This document shows, piece by piece, positions 31,804-41,860 of a DNA stretch of 64,000 bases (its first letter is position 1; each line of letters begins with the position of its first letter). This DNA is from Burkholderiaceae bacterium. Its GTDB lineage: Bacteria; Pseudomonadota; Gammaproteobacteria; Burkholderiales; Burkholderiaceae_C. Where the stretch lies: the NCBI GenBank assembly GCA_026125795.1, contig JAHCKM010000004.1, forward strand, positions 496,001 to 560,000, in the 5' to 3' direction. Below the pieces are notes generated by a model. That model searched no databases. It was given only the letters and a program-made list of their open reading frames with translations, and was not told the DNA's origin. The translations under genes and the position numbers were made by a program.

Positions 31804-32832
31804 TCACCCCTTGGGGTACTTGGCGTTGGCCTTCTTGGCGAACTCGTTGGTGAAGACCGCGGGCAGGTCGAGCTTGGCGCGCGCGATCTCGGCGTCGATG
31901 CTGGCCAGCGCGCGAAACGCCGTGTCGGGGCCTTTTTCGGGGAACAGCCCGTCGGGCGACAGCGCACCCTTGGCGGCGAGAAACGCATCGATGTAGATCG
32001 CGCGGTCGCCGAGCAGGTAGCTCTCCGGCACCGCCTTGATGATGTCGCCCGGACCGGCGGCCTGGATCCACTTGTCGGCGCGCACGATCGCGCTGGCCAG
32101 CGCCTGCGCGGTGGCGGGGTTCTTCTCGACGAACTCGCTCTTCGCGTACAGGCAGCCGGCCGGCATCGGGCCGCCGAACACCTTGTTGGCCTCGGCGACG
32201 ATGCGCGTGTCCGACACGATCTTCAGGTCGCCCGAACGCTGCAGCAGCGTGATCACCGGGTCGAGGTTGCTGATGGCGTCGATCTGCCCCGAGCGCATCG
32301 CCGCCACCGCGCCGCTGGAGGCGCCGACGCCGATGAAGCTGACGTCGGTGGGTTTCAGGCCCGCCTTGGCGAGCACGAAATTGGCCATCACGTTGGTCGA
32401 ACTGCCCGGTGCGGTGACACCGATCTTCTTGCCCTTGAGATCGGCCACCGTCTTGAAGTTGGGCAGCGTCTTCGGGCTCACGCCGAGCACGATCTGCGGG
32501 GCGCGGCCCATCAGCGCGAAGGCGCGCAGTCTCTGGCCCTTGGCCTGCATGTTGACGGTGTGCTCGAAGGCGCCCGACACCACGTCGACGCTGCCGCCCA
32601 CCAGCGCGCGCAGCGATTGCGAGCCGCCGGCAAAGTCATTGATCGTCAGGTCGAGCCCTTCGGCCTTGAAATAGCCGAGCGACTCGGCGATCGTCAGCGG
32701 CAGGTAGTACAAGAGGTTCTTGCCGCCCACGGCGAGCGTGACCCTGGGCTTCTCGAGCGCCTGCGCGCGGGCGACGAACACGGGCGCGGCCAGCGCGGCC
32801 GGGGCGAGCGAGATCAGCGTGCGGCGTTTCAT
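31804..32832 (-). CDS. ABC transporter substrate-binding protein (NMT1/SsuA-like)
   Basis: A 342-residue periplasmic binding protein. MKRRTLISLAPAALAAPVFVARAQA is a signal peptide; a second ATG 12 bp upstream (32844) is possible. GGKNLLYYLPLTIAESLGYFKAEGL and GGSQSLRALVGGSVDVVSG are hallmarks of the NMT1/ThiY/SsuA group. Ligand not predictable; the PhoX gene further down suggests a phosphate ester or a product of its hydrolysis, as inference. A GC-rich hairpin lies in the 97-bp gap before the ATPase gene. Confidence 0.88.
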   Translation of the reverse strand: MKRRTLISLAPAALAAPVFVARAQALEKPRVTLAVGGKNLLYYLPLTIAESLGYFKAEGLDLTINDFAGGSQSLRALVGGSVDVVSGAFEHTVNMQAKGQRLRAFALMGRAPQIVLGVSPKTLPNFKTVADLKGKKIGVTAPGSSTNVMANFVLAKAGLKPTDVSFIGVGASSGAVAAMRSGQIDAISNLDPVITLLQRSGDLKIVSDTRIVAEANKVFGGPMPAGCLYAKSEFVEKNPATAQALASAIVRADKWIQAAGPGDIIKAVPESYLLGDRAIYIDAFLAAKGALSPDGLFPEKGPDTAFRALASIDAEIARAKLDLPAVFTNEFAKKANAKYPKG

Positions 32833-32973
32833 GAGCGGCCTCATGGCAATGGCGGAAGTGAGCCTCGCAATGTACCGAAGCGCACTGTCCCTGCGACCCA
32901 GGGCCTGCCCCAAGGCAGCGGCCGCATGCCGGCGACAATGCCTGTCGCATCGACGGCATAGGAGGTTGCACCC

Positions 32974-33726
32974 GTGACGACACCCAGGATCGCGCTGGTC
33001 ACCGGCGCCAGCCGCGGCATCGGTGCCGCCACTGCGCGGCTGCTGGCCGAACGCGGCCACGACGTGGCGATCAATTACACGCGCAACGCCGCCGCCGCCG
33101 AAGGAGTGGCGGCCGACGTGCGCGCGTGCGGCCGCCGCGCGCTGCTGGTGCAGGCCGACGTGGCCGACGAAGCCGCCGTGCTGGGAATGTTCGCGGCGAT
33201 CGACGCCGGCCTCGGTCGCCTCACCGCGCTGATCAACAACGCCGGCATCGTCGACATGAAGGCAAGGCTCGACGAGATGAGCAGCGCACGCTTCAAGCGC
33301 ATGCTCGACGTCAATGTGCTCGGCACGCTGCTGTGCTCGCGCGAGGCGGTCAAGCGCATGAGCACGCGCCACGGCGGCGCCGGCGGCACGATCGTCAATC
33401 TGTCGAGCATCGCCGCGTCGCTCGGCGCACCGTCGATGTACGTGGACTATGCCGCCAGCAAAGGCGCGATCGACAGCCTCACGCTCGGGCTGGGACGCGA
33501 GCTTGCAATGGAAGGTGTGCGCGTCAACGCGGTGCGGCCGGGCATCATCGACACCGAGATCCATGCCGACTCCGGCGACGCGCAGCGCGCGCACAAGTCG
33601 GCCGCGCTGATCCCGATGGAGCGCCCGGGCACCGCGCTGGAGGTCGCGCAGGCGATCGTGTGGCTGGTGTCCGACGAGTCGAGCTACGTCACCGGCACCG
33701 TGCTGGCGGTGAGCGGCGGGCGCTGA
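32974..33726 (+). CDS. Short-chain dehydrogenase/reductase
   Basis: A 250-residue classical SDR with a GTG start at 32974 preceded by AGGAGG. The cofactor motif TGASRGIGAA, NNAG at the end of beta-4, catalytic Ser in NLSSIAAS and the YAASK pair are all present, followed by VRPGIIDTEIHAD. NTRNAAAAEG after beta-2 suggests NADP(H) use, as in glucose 1-dehydrogenase/FabG-like enzymes. Substrate unknown; divergent from the ABC operon. Confidence 0.9.
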   Translation: MTTPRIALVTGASRGIGAATARLLAERGHDVAINYTRNAAAAEGVAADVRACGRRALLVQADVADEAAVLGMFAAIDAGLGRLTALINNAGIVDMKARLDEMSSARFKRMLDVNVLGTLLCSREAVKRMSTRHGGAGGTIVNLSSIAASLGAPSMYVDYAASKGAIDSLTLGLGRELAMEGVRVNAVRPGIIDTEIHADSGDAQRAHKSAALIPMERPGTALEVAQAIVWLVSDESSYVTGTVLAVSGGR

Positions 33727-33961
33727 CGCGCGCGCGGCCGCTCCGGCTGTAAGCGCGCCTGCAGTCGCGCGACTACCTCCCGACGATCAGCAGGAGCCGC
33801 GGATGGGCGCGATGACGCCACGGTTGACTTGCGCGAGCGAAGGCGTGTCCCCGGAACAAGGGCCGCCCGGCACGCGGCCGCGGGATGCGCACGCGCATGC
33901 ACGTGATCACACTGGTCGCGTGCGTGCCGCCTGCGTCTGGCGCGCACAGGGAGCGAAGGCC

Positions 33962-34594
33962 ATGGCAATGGCACCCGGATTGCGCGAAGAGCTGGCCAAC
34001 ACCGCCAGCCACGCTGTGGGTGCGCTGCTCGCGCTGGCCGCGCTGCCGGTGCTGGCCGCCGAAGACGCCGTGCGCTCGAACGGGCGCCACCTGGGCGTGT
34101 GGGTGTTCGCGGCGACCATGCTGCTGGTGTACGCGGCTTCATCGATGTACCACGCAGCGCCCGCCGGCCATCCGACCAAGGGCCTGCTCAAGCGGCTCGA
34201 CCATGCGGCGATCTACCTCTTCATGGCCGGCACCTTCACGCCGTTCGCGCTCGGTCACGCGCTGGGTACGCCGTTGCTCGCGCTGGTGTGGGCCGTGGCC
34301 ATTGCCGGCGTGGCGCTCAAGCTGGCCGGGTGCCTGCGCAACCGCGCGCTGTCGACCGGGCTGTATCTCGCCTTCGGCTGGCTGGTGATCGCGGCCGCGC
34401 AGCCGCTGTTGGCCACGCTCGGTCGCGACGGCGTGTTGTGGCTGCTGGCCGGCGGTATCGCCTACACCGCCGGCGTGTTGTTCTTCGTGCTCGACCAGCG
34501 GCTGCGCTTCGGCCACCTGGTGTGGCATGTGCTCGTGCTGATCGGCAGCGGCTGCCACTTCGTGGCGGTGCTGAAGCACGCTTCACTGGGTTGA
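33962..34594 (+). CDS. Hemolysin III family membrane protein (PAQR-like)
   Basis: A 210-residue protein with seven hydrophobic helices. Start MAMAPGLREELANTASHAVGALLALAAL is typical; the frame opens at 33803 but those residues look non-coding. The family's metal-binding residues are seen: SSMYHA (Ser/His), LDHAAIYLFMAGTFTPF (Asp) and the C-terminal HLVWHVLVLIGSGCHFVAVL with two or three His. Related to the adiponectin receptor (PAQR) superfamily; bacterial function uncertain. Confidence 0.9.
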   Translation: MAMAPGLREELANTASHAVGALLALAALPVLAAEDAVRSNGRHLGVWVFAATMLLVYAASSMYHAAPAGHPTKGLLKRLDHAAIYLFMAGTFTPFALGHALGTPLLALVWAVAIAGVALKLAGCLRNRALSTGLYLAFGWLVIAAAQPLLATLGRDGVLWLLAGGIAYTAGVLFFVLDQRLRFGHLVWHVLVLIGSGCHFVAVLKHASLG

Positions 34595-34625
34595 GGCCTG
34601 TCGGTACCGCAGGGCTGACCGCGCC

Positions 34626-35672
34626 TCAACGCCGCTCGACGATCAGCGGCACCAGTTGCAGCGCACCGCGCACCTGCTCGGCGGCGCCCGAGGCCTCGAC
34701 GCGTGACGCATACGGCCCGGCCTGCAGCCGGTGCAGCTCGCGGTCGATGAACACCGCCATCAGCGGCGTCAGCCACTCGACCTCGCGCTCGACCTTGCGC
34801 TGAAAGTCGAACGCGCCGTCGCGCTCGCGAAACGCGCCCAGCTGCAGCCAATAGCCCGGCGCAGCCAGCGCGATCGGCCGCGCGGTGCGCAGCGGCTCGG
34901 GCTCGTCGTCATCGGCTGCGCTCGGGGGCGCCTCGGTCGACGGCGCGATCGCCACTGCGCTCACCGTTCCCGCCGGCACCTCGGGCGGGCTCACGCTGGG
35001 CGGCACCACGGTCACCGGCGCGCTCGGCGCGGGCACGGTCGTCACGCGTGCCGCCGGCGGCGGTGCCTCGGCGAGAACGCGCGCGCCGTCGTGCCTCCAT
35101 GCGCCGGTGCGGATGGCTTCGTGCGTGATGCGCTCCACCTCGACCGGAGTCACCGCGTTGAGCACGCCGAGCTTGAGCGCCGCGGTGTAGCTCAGGTCGA
35201 TCACGCGGCCGCCGTGGAACGGGCCGCGGTCGTTGATGCGCACGATGACCTCGCGGCCGTTGGCCGGATTGCGCACCCGCGCGTAGCTCGGGATCGGCAT
35301 CGTCTTGTGCGCGGCAGTCATCGCGTACATGTCGTACCGCTCGCCGCTCGACGTGGGACGGCCATGAAACTTTCTGCCGTACCACGAGGCCAGGCCGCGC
35401 TCGCTCAAGGCCACGTCAACGGCCAGCGGCGTGTACCAGCGGCCGAACACCTCGTACGGCTTGTTCGGCCCGCCGTTGCGCAGCGGCTCGATGCGCGGAT
35501 CGGCATCCGGCACCTGCGCCAGGTTGGGCGGCGGGTTCGCGCCCGGGCCGTCGCGACCGGGCAACGGCGCACGCGAGCTGCTGCTGCGCGGCGTGCTGCT
35601 GCAGGCCAGCAGTGCCAACGCGCTCAGCACGATCACTGCCCACGACGACGCGGGCCGCAGCAGCGGATGCAT
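34626..35672 (-). CDS. rlpA: Septal ring lytic transglycosylase RlpA-like lipoprotein
   Basis: A 348-residue lipoprotein. Lipobox LLAC follows a hydrophobic helix. The double-psi beta-barrel domain (about 90-180) has GLASWYGRKFHGRPTSSGE, MTAAHKTMPIPSYARV and VRINDRGPFHGGRVIDLS, including the catalytic Glu and Asp of RlpA. A Pro/Ala-rich linker leads to a SPOR domain (about 268-345; YWLQLGAFRERDGAFDF) that binds denuded septal peptidoglycan. Divergent from the dehydrogenase gene. Confidence 0.93.
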   Translation of the reverse strand: MHPLLRPASSWAVIVLSALALLACSSTPRSSSSRAPLPGRDGPGANPPPNLAQVPDADPRIEPLRNGGPNKPYEVFGRWYTPLAVDVALSERGLASWYGRKFHGRPTSSGERYDMYAMTAAHKTMPIPSYARVRNPANGREVIVRINDRGPFHGGRVIDLSYTAALKLGVLNAVTPVEVERITHEAIRTGAWRHDGARVLAEAPPPAARVTTVPAPSAPVTVVPPSVSPPEVPAGTVSAVAIAPSTEAPPSAADDDEPEPLRTARPIALAAPGYWLQLGAFRERDGAFDFQRKVEREVEWLTPLMAVFIDRELHRLQAGPYASRVEASGAAEQVRGALQLVPLIVERR

Positions 35673-35787
35673 GGGACGTCACCATACACCAGGCGCGCGG
35701 CGCGCCCGCCGCACGGGTGAATTACGCTCGCGGTTCGGCGCGCGGCCGCGTGCCATCACAACACCAAAGCACGAACGGAGCCGTCGA

Positions 35788-36894
<1,107 letters not shown>

Positions 36895-36926
36895 GCGCGT
36901 CGCCGGGCTCTGCGTGTGCTGGAGCC

Positions 36927-37002
36927 TGGCGCGCCCGGCGCGGATCGAACGCGCGACCCCTGGCTTCGGAGGCCAGTACTCTATCCACTGAGCTACGGGC
37001 GC
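36927..37002 (-). tRNA. tRNA-Arg (anticodon CCG)
   Basis: Reading the - strand from 37002, the acceptor GCGCCCG pairs with CGGGCGC, followed by discriminator G and an encoded CCA (76 nt). The anticodon stem-loop is CTGGC-CTCCGAA-GCCAG, anticodon CCG for codon CGG. D-arm (AGCTCAGTGGATAGAGT) and T-arm (GCGCGTTCGATCCGCGC) are canonical. Confidence 0.97.
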
Positions 37003-37099
37003 TGAGCCTGCGCGCAACACGGTGGCAGCGCGCGAACTCGAGGCGGGCGATTCTATCAGCGGCACCCTGGTGCAGCCCTGGAGCGAGGGGACGCGCCGA

Positions 37100-37105
37100 T
37101 ATAAT
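37100..37105 (+). promoter_or_regulatory. Sigma-70 -10 box for cytochrome c5-like gene
   Basis: A perfect TATAAT lies 72 bp before the cytochrome start. The matching -35 (CTGGAG near 37078) is weak. Confidence 0.5.
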
Positions 37106-37177
37106 CGCCCGGTTTTGCCCCGCGGCGCCGTTTGCGCACTGCCGGAGCGAGCCAAGCCACCCAACAGGTCTCGATTC

Positions 37178-37720
37178 ATGAGCGACGCCGCGCACACCGA
37201 CAACGATTCGCACGAAGGCCCGATCCGCACGCCCAAGCAGTTGGTCGTCACGGTGGTCGCTGCGTTCGTGCTGCCGGTGGTGATCATCATCATGCTGATC
37301 AACTTCGTGGCCTCGGACACCAAGCCTGCGGCCGGCAGCGAGGGCCTGTCGGCCGAAGCCGTGGCGCGTCGCATCGCGCCGGTGGGCGTGTCCGAGTTCA
37401 AGGACCCCGGCGACGTCAAGTCGATGAAGACCGGCGAACAGGTGTTCCAGGCGCAGTGCGCGGCCTGCCACAACACGGGCGCGGCGGGCGCGCCCAAGCT
37501 GGGCGACGAGGCGGCCTGGTCGGCGCGCATCAAGACCGGTCTCGATGCGCTGCTCGGCTCTTCGCTCAAGGGCAAGGGAAACATGCCGCCGCAAGGCGGC
37601 GGCGATCACAGCGATTTCGAGATCGCGCGTGCGGTCGTGTTCATGGCCAACAAGTCGGGCGCCAAGTTCGACGAGCCCAAGCCGCCCGCGGCGGCGGCCA
37701 GCGCCGCGGCCGCCAAGTAG
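37178..37720 (+). CDS. Membrane-anchored cytochrome c5-type protein
   Basis: A 180-residue protein. One N-terminal helix (about 24-46, LVVTVVAAFVLPVVIIIMLINF) anchors it with the haem domain in the periplasm. The single haem site is CAACH in GEQVFQAQCAACHNTGAAGAPKLGD, with the axial Met probably in GNMPPQGG. The Ala-rich tail is low complexity. This is the c5/CycB class common as a short-range carrier to terminal oxidases. ATG 37178 is chosen; the open frame before it (to 37022) crosses the promoter. Confidence 0.9.
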   Translation: MSDAAHTDNDSHEGPIRTPKQLVVTVVAAFVLPVVIIIMLINFVASDTKPAAGSEGLSAEAVARRIAPVGVSEFKDPGDVKSMKTGEQVFQAQCAACHNTGAAGAPKLGDEAAWSARIKTGLDALLGSSLKGKGNMPPQGGGDHSDFEIARAVVFMANKSGAKFDEPKPPAAAASAAAAK

Positions 37721-37762
37721 CCGCGTTCGCGCCAGCACGCGGGTGGCGCGCGAGCCGTCGTT

Positions 37763-38698
37763 TCAGCCGGTCATGCGGGCCAGCGCCGCCGCGCGCGGTG
37801 GCGCCTCGGCCGGCCCGACGGGCGATGTGTGGCGGTCCAGAAATGGCGCCACCGCTGCCAGCCAGGCCGCCGGATTGTCCTCGTGCACGATGTGCGACGC
37901 GTGGGGCACGCTGATGCGCGACGTGCGCGGCAGCAGTTCCTGCAGGCGGTCGATCAGGCGGTGGAACAGCGCCGGGCTGCGCGCGCCCTCGAGCAGCAGC
38001 GTTGGCGTGCGCAATTGCCGCAGGCGATCGGCCGGCAGATCGGCTAAGCCGGAGCCGGTGAGCTCGGCCGGGATGAAGTTGCGACGTGCCATCTCCAGCC
38101 TGCGCGTCGGCAGCTGGCGATAGCCTTCGCGCCCCAGCACGGCCACCGCCATGTGCCGCAGCGCGGTTTCGCGGTCGCCGCGCTGCAGCGCACGCCGCGC
38201 CGGGGCGACCCCGCGAAGCCCGAACTGGACGATGGCCAGCGCGGTGCGCGGTCGCGTCAGCGCCAGGCGCAGCAGCTCCGGCGCGGTCGGCGTGTTGCCG
38301 GTGAACAGACGCAGGGCAGGCGGTTCGCACAACACCAGCGAGCGCACGGCATCGGGGCGGCGCAGCGCCAGCAACAGGCACACCAGAGCGCCGTAGGAGT
38401 GGCCCACCAGGTGCGCCGGCGCCAGACCGAGCGTTCGCATCAGGCGATCGAGATCGTCCACGTGGTCGCGCATCGCGTAGTCGGCGGTGGCGGGAAGCGG
38501 GTCGTGCGGCCAGTGATGGCGCCGGCTGTACAGCACGACGCGATAGCGCTGGCCGAGTGGCTCCGTCACCGGCCGCCAGGTGCCGATGTCGCTGTTTGAG
38601 CCATGGACCAGCACGACCGGCACACCCGACCCGCGTTCGGTGCAGGCCAGGTGCACGGAGCCGAGGTCCAGGGTCGAGAGCCGTTCTCGGGTGCCCAT
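37763..38698 (-). CDS. Alpha/beta hydrolase
   Basis: A 311-residue hydrolase. VVLVHGSNSDIGTW supplies the oxyanion HG motif, LVGHSYGALV the nucleophile elbow, LLEGARSP the acidic residue region and HASHIVHEDNP the catalytic His. The start at 38698 (MGTRERLSTLDLG) gives the standard fold beginning. Substrate unknown; no operon partner within 200 bp. Confidence 0.88.
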   Translation of the reverse strand: MGTRERLSTLDLGSVHLACTERGSGVPVVLVHGSNSDIGTWRPVTEPLGQRYRVVLYSRRHHWPHDPLPATADYAMRDHVDDLDRLMRTLGLAPAHLVGHSYGALVCLLLALRRPDAVRSLVLCEPPALRLFTGNTPTAPELLRLALTRPRTALAIVQFGLRGVAPARRALQRGDRETALRHMAVAVLGREGYRQLPTRRLEMARRNFIPAELTGSGLADLPADRLRQLRTPTLLLEGARSPALFHRLIDRLQELLPRTSRISVPHASHIVHEDNPAAWLAAVAPFLDRHTSPVGPAEAPPRAAALARMTG

Positions 38699-38733
38699 GT
38701 CTTTTTGCACCGATGGATTCGGTCGACCGCGTC

Positions 38734-38770
38734 GCGGCACCGCAGGTTCCTGCCGTGCCGCTGGCTTTTT
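38734..38770 (+). terminator. Orphan intrinsic terminator-like hairpin
   Basis: GCGGCAC (38734-40) pairs with GTGCCGC (38755-61) and inner GCAGG with CCTGC across a TT loop, with one C-C mismatch between. TTTTT follows 4 nt later on the + strand. No + strand gene reads into it: both flanking genes are on the - strand. It lies in the 230-bp gap 38699-38928, which holds no other feature I can support. Confidence 0.45.
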
Positions 38771-38928
38771 CCTATCGAAAGCGGGAGATCGTTCGCCTCC
38801 GCCGCCCCGGTCCACAGGTGCCAAGCGCATCCGCCAGCGGGCGCGCGGCGTAGACCGCAGGCAGGAGCGCCGACGGCCGGCGCAGCAACGGCGGAGCCAG
38901 GATGTCGGGCAGGTGGCTGGGCGATCGA

Positions 38929-39474
38929 TCAGTGCGCTTCGGGGGCGCGTACCGGCTGGGGCTGCAGCACGAAGCCGAAGCGCTGCGGCATCGCCGCGAA
39001 CGGCAGCGACTGCGGCGACCACAGGCCCTGGTCGATCGCCTGCGCGGCGTCGAGCATGTCCTGGCTGTGCACGATGCCGAAGCCGCGCGGTGCGTCGAGG
39101 AACAGGCGGCCGTGCTCGTCGACCCAGCTCGAACGCACCGTGGCCGGCTCGCCGGTGTGCGCGCGCACGCTGAGCGCGTCGTGCTGCCAGGCCAGCCGCC
39201 ACACCAGCGGCGCCGCCTCGAGCTCCACGTAGACGCGCTGCGGCCCGTTCTGGAAGAACCAGCAGCCCCGCGCGTCGTGTTCGTAGTTGCGGTGGATGAA
39301 CTCCAGCAGCTTGTCGTGGCGGATCACGCTGCCTTTGACCTGCGGAAACGCGCCGGCGCGCTGGATGCGCTCGTCGCGCATGAACCACTGGCCGCGCGCG
39401 TCGAGCGCGAGCCAGCCGTAGCAGTGCGGCACACTGGGCCACTTCTTCAGCGCAGCCTTGACGATGTCGTCCAC
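38929..39474 (-). CDS. Conserved hypothetical protein
   Basis: A 181-residue soluble protein without signal peptide or hydrophobic helix. Distinctive stretches are MDDIVKAALKKWPSVPHCYGWL, RNYEHDARGCWFFQNGPQRVYVELE and FLDAPRGFGIVHSQDM. The pattern of aromatic and glycine residues suggests a folded beta-rich domain, but I cannot assign a family. It sits 15 bp downstream of the YheT-like hydrolase gene, probably in one operon with it. Confidence 0.75.
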   Translation of the reverse strand: MDDIVKAALKKWPSVPHCYGWLALDARGQWFMRDERIQRAGAFPQVKGSVIRHDKLLEFIHRNYEHDARGCWFFQNGPQRVYVELEAAPLVWRLAWQHDALSVRAHTGEPATVRSSWVDEHGRLFLDAPRGFGIVHSQDMLDAAQAIDQGLWSPQSLPFAAMPQRFGFVLQPQPVRAPEAH

Positions 39475-39489
39475 GGCGACGACCTTAGC

Positions 39490-40470
39490 TCATGCGTGCC
39501 GGGCGAACCAGCCCATCACCGCGTCGGGCAGGGACATCAGATGGCCGGGGAACGCGCCGCCCGGAAAGCCCGCGTGGCCGCCGTGCGGCGGCTGCCACAG
39601 CGTCACGTGCGAGCCGCCGTCACGCGGCAGGCTGGCCGCCGGCACGAACGGATCGTTGCGCGCGTTGAGCGCCAGCGTCGGCACGCGGATGCGCGCCAGG
39701 TGCGGCTTGGCCGACGCGCGCGCCCAGTAGTCGTCGGTGTCCCTGAAGCCGTGCAGGGGCGCGGTGAACACGTTGTCAAACTCGTGGAGCGTGCGGGCGG
39801 CGCGCAGCTTCTCGCGGTCGAACAGGCCCGGGTGCTGCGCCAGCTTGGCCAGCGCCTTCGGCTTCATGGTCTGCAGGAACATACGCGTGTACACCAGCCG
39901 GTTGAAGCCGCGTCCGATCGCCAGCCCGCCCGCGGCCAGATCGAGCGGCGCGCTCACCGAGGCGAGCGCACGCACGCGCGTGGCGGCTGCAGCGCCGTTT
40001 TCGCCGGCCCAGCGCAGCAGCGCATTGCCGCCCAGCGACACACCCACCACGCATGGCGGCGCAGCCGCCGCGGCGCGCAAGCGCGTCAGCAGCCAGTCGA
40101 CCTCTTCGTAGTCCCCCGAGTGATAGGCGCGCGGCGCGCGGTTGATCTCGCCGGAACAGCCGCGCCAGTGCGGCACCGCAAAGCGCCAGCCGTGGCTGTG
40201 CGCCCAATGTGCGAAGGCGCGCGCGTAGTGGCTCTGCGACGAGCCTTCCAGGCCGTGCAGCAGCACCAGCAGCGGCGCCTGCGCAGGGGCGGCATCGACG
40301 AAGTCGACGTCGATGAAGTCGCCGTCGGGGGTGTCCCAGCGTTCGCGCCGCCACGGCACGGCGGGAGGGGCACGTGAGCACAGCACCGGCCAGATCGTCT
40401 GCAGGTTGCCGCCCGGCAACCAGTGTGGCGCGCGCAAGGTCTGGGGCAGGTCGGCGTGCGTGCGGCCCAT
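39490..40470 (-). CDS. YheT-like alpha/beta hydrolase
   Basis: A 326-residue hydrolase of the YheT/ABHD1-3 group. PHWLPGGNLQTIWP is the group's N-terminal signature. VLLHGLEGSSQSHYARA holds the oxyanion region, VVGVSLGGNALLRW the nucleophile Ser, LALNARNDPFVP the Asp and PHGGHAGFPGG the His. Esterase activity on acyl substrates is typical. The upstream gene's stop overlaps its start. Confidence 0.9.
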   Translation of the reverse strand: MGRTHADLPQTLRAPHWLPGGNLQTIWPVLCSRAPPAVPWRRERWDTPDGDFIDVDFVDAAPAQAPLLVLLHGLEGSSQSHYARAFAHWAHSHGWRFAVPHWRGCSGEINRAPRAYHSGDYEEVDWLLTRLRAAAAAPPCVVGVSLGGNALLRWAGENGAAAATRVRALASVSAPLDLAAGGLAIGRGFNRLVYTRMFLQTMKPKALAKLAQHPGLFDREKLRAARTLHEFDNVFTAPLHGFRDTDDYWARASAKPHLARIRVPTLALNARNDPFVPAASLPRDGGSHVTLWQPPHGGHAGFPGGAFPGHLMSLPDAVMGWFARHA

Positions 40471-40919
40471 CAGTGCAAGGTGGAAGGCGCCTCGTCGGGC
40501 TCGCCCGGCTCCTGCACGCTGCCCGGGCTGGCGTGGTGCGCCACCAGGCGCCAGCCCTGCGTGCTCTTGCTGTAGACGTTGGTCGCGACGACAAACCCCT
40601 GCTGCAGGCCCTCGCTGCTTTCGATGGTCACGGTTTCGATCAGGTTGTGCACCGCGCTGTCGAGCGACACCACGCGGCGCACCGAGCCGGCACGCACCGG
40701 GATGCCGCCGCGCTTGAAGATCGCCTCGAACGACGCGCGGATGGCGCGCGCGCCGATCACGCGCGGGCCGCCGGGATGCACGCAGACGATGTCGTCATCG
40801 TCGGACCACACCGCCATCAGCTTGTCGAGATCGGCCTCGCGCAGCGCCTCGTAGAACTGCGCTTCCACGTCGTCCGGCGTGGCCTGCAGGTGTGCGGCGG
40901 GCGGGCGGGGCATCGCCAT
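40470..40919 (-). CDS. SnoaL-like / nuclear transport factor 2-fold protein
   Basis: A 149-residue protein with the cone-shaped NTF2 fold pattern: VEAQFYEALREADLDKLMAVWSDDDDIVCVHPGG at the start and WRLVAHHASPG at the end. The DDDIVCVHPGGPRVIG motif matches proteins annotated as SnoaL-like or ketosteroid isomerase-related. No catalytic function is assigned. Its stop overlaps the next gene start by one base, and purU ends 9 bp upstream, so the four genes 41813-38929 look like one operon. Confidence 0.8.
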   Translation of the reverse strand: MAMPRPPAAHLQATPDDVEAQFYEALREADLDKLMAVWSDDDDIVCVHPGGPRVIGARAIRASFEAIFKRGGIPVRAGSVRRVVSLDSAVHNLIETVTIESSEGLQQGFVVATNVYSKSTQGWRLVAHHASPGSVQEPGEPDEAPSTLH

Positions 40920-40928
40920 GGCAGGGGT

Positions 40929-41813
40929 TCAGCGGAAGACCACCGTCTTGTGCCCGTTCATCAGCACGCGGTGCTCCACGTGCCAGCGCACGGCACGCGC
41001 CAGCACCAGGCACTCGACGTCGCGGCCGGCGGCGGTCATCTCGTCGGTGGAGCAGGCGTGGTCGACGCGCGCCACGTCCTGCTCGATGATCGGACCCTCG
41101 TCGAGGTCGGGCGTCACGTAGTGCGCGGTGGCGCCGATCAGCTTGACGCCGCGCGCATGCGCCTGCGCGTACGGCCGCGCGCCCTTGAAGCTTGGCAGGA
41201 AGCTGTGGTGGATGTTGATCGCGCGGCCGGCGAGCTGCGTGCACAGCTGCGGCGACAGGATCTGCATGTAGCGCGCCAGCACCACCAGATGAATGCGTTC
41301 GCGCTCGATCAGTGCCAGCAGCTGCGCCTCCTGCGCCTGCTTGGCGGCCGCATCGGCTCCGGGCGCGAGCGGCAGATGGTGGAACGCGATGCTGTTGCTC
41401 TTCACCAGCTCCTCGTGCGTGCGGTGGTTCGACACCACGCACGGCACGTCGATCGCGAGCTGGCCGCTCCTCACGCGAAACAGCAGGTCGTTCAGGCAGT
41501 GGCCGTGCTGGCTCACCATCAGCAGCACGCGGGCGCGCTCGGCCCGCGCATGGAAATGCAACGCCATGTCGAACTGCTTGCGCACGTGGCCGAACAGCGC
41601 CGCCAAGGTGGCGGTGTCGGCCAGCTGCGGCGGCGCGGCGAAGTGCACGCGCATGAAGAAGCGGCCGGTGGCGTCGTCGCCGTCGACGTCGCCGAACTGC
41701 TGCGAGTCGACGATGTTGCAGCCGGCCTGGTACAGCAGGCCCGACACCGCATGCACGATGCCGGTGGCATCGGGACACGACAGCGTGAGAATGTATTCCT
41801 GCGCGCTCTTCAT
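40929..41813 (-). CDS. purU: Formyltetrahydrofolate deformylase PurU
   Basis: A 294-residue enzyme hydrolysing 10-formyl-THF to THF and formate, balancing one-carbon pools. An N-terminal ACT domain (about 6-90, YILTLSCPDATGIVHAVSGLL) is followed by a formyltransferase fold with YMQILSPQL, INIHHSFLPSF-KGARPY and GATAHYVTPDLDEGPII. Catalytic Asn/His/Asp are present. Start MKSAQEYILTL at 41813; the frame upstream is not supported. First gene of a four-gene unit. Confidence 0.95.
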   Translation of the reverse strand: MKSAQEYILTLSCPDATGIVHAVSGLLYQAGCNIVDSQQFGDVDGDDATGRFFMRVHFAAPPQLADTATLAALFGHVRKQFDMALHFHARAERARVLLMVSQHGHCLNDLLFRVRSGQLAIDVPCVVSNHRTHEELVKSNSIAFHHLPLAPGADAAAKQAQEAQLLALIERERIHLVVLARYMQILSPQLCTQLAGRAINIHHSFLPSFKGARPYAQAHARGVKLIGATAHYVTPDLDEGPIIEQDVARVDHACSTDEMTAAGRDVECLVLARAVRWHVEHRVLMNGHKTVVFR

Positions 41814-41860
41814 GGGCGCGCATTGTAGGCAGCCGCGTGCGCCGAAGCAGGAGAGGACCC

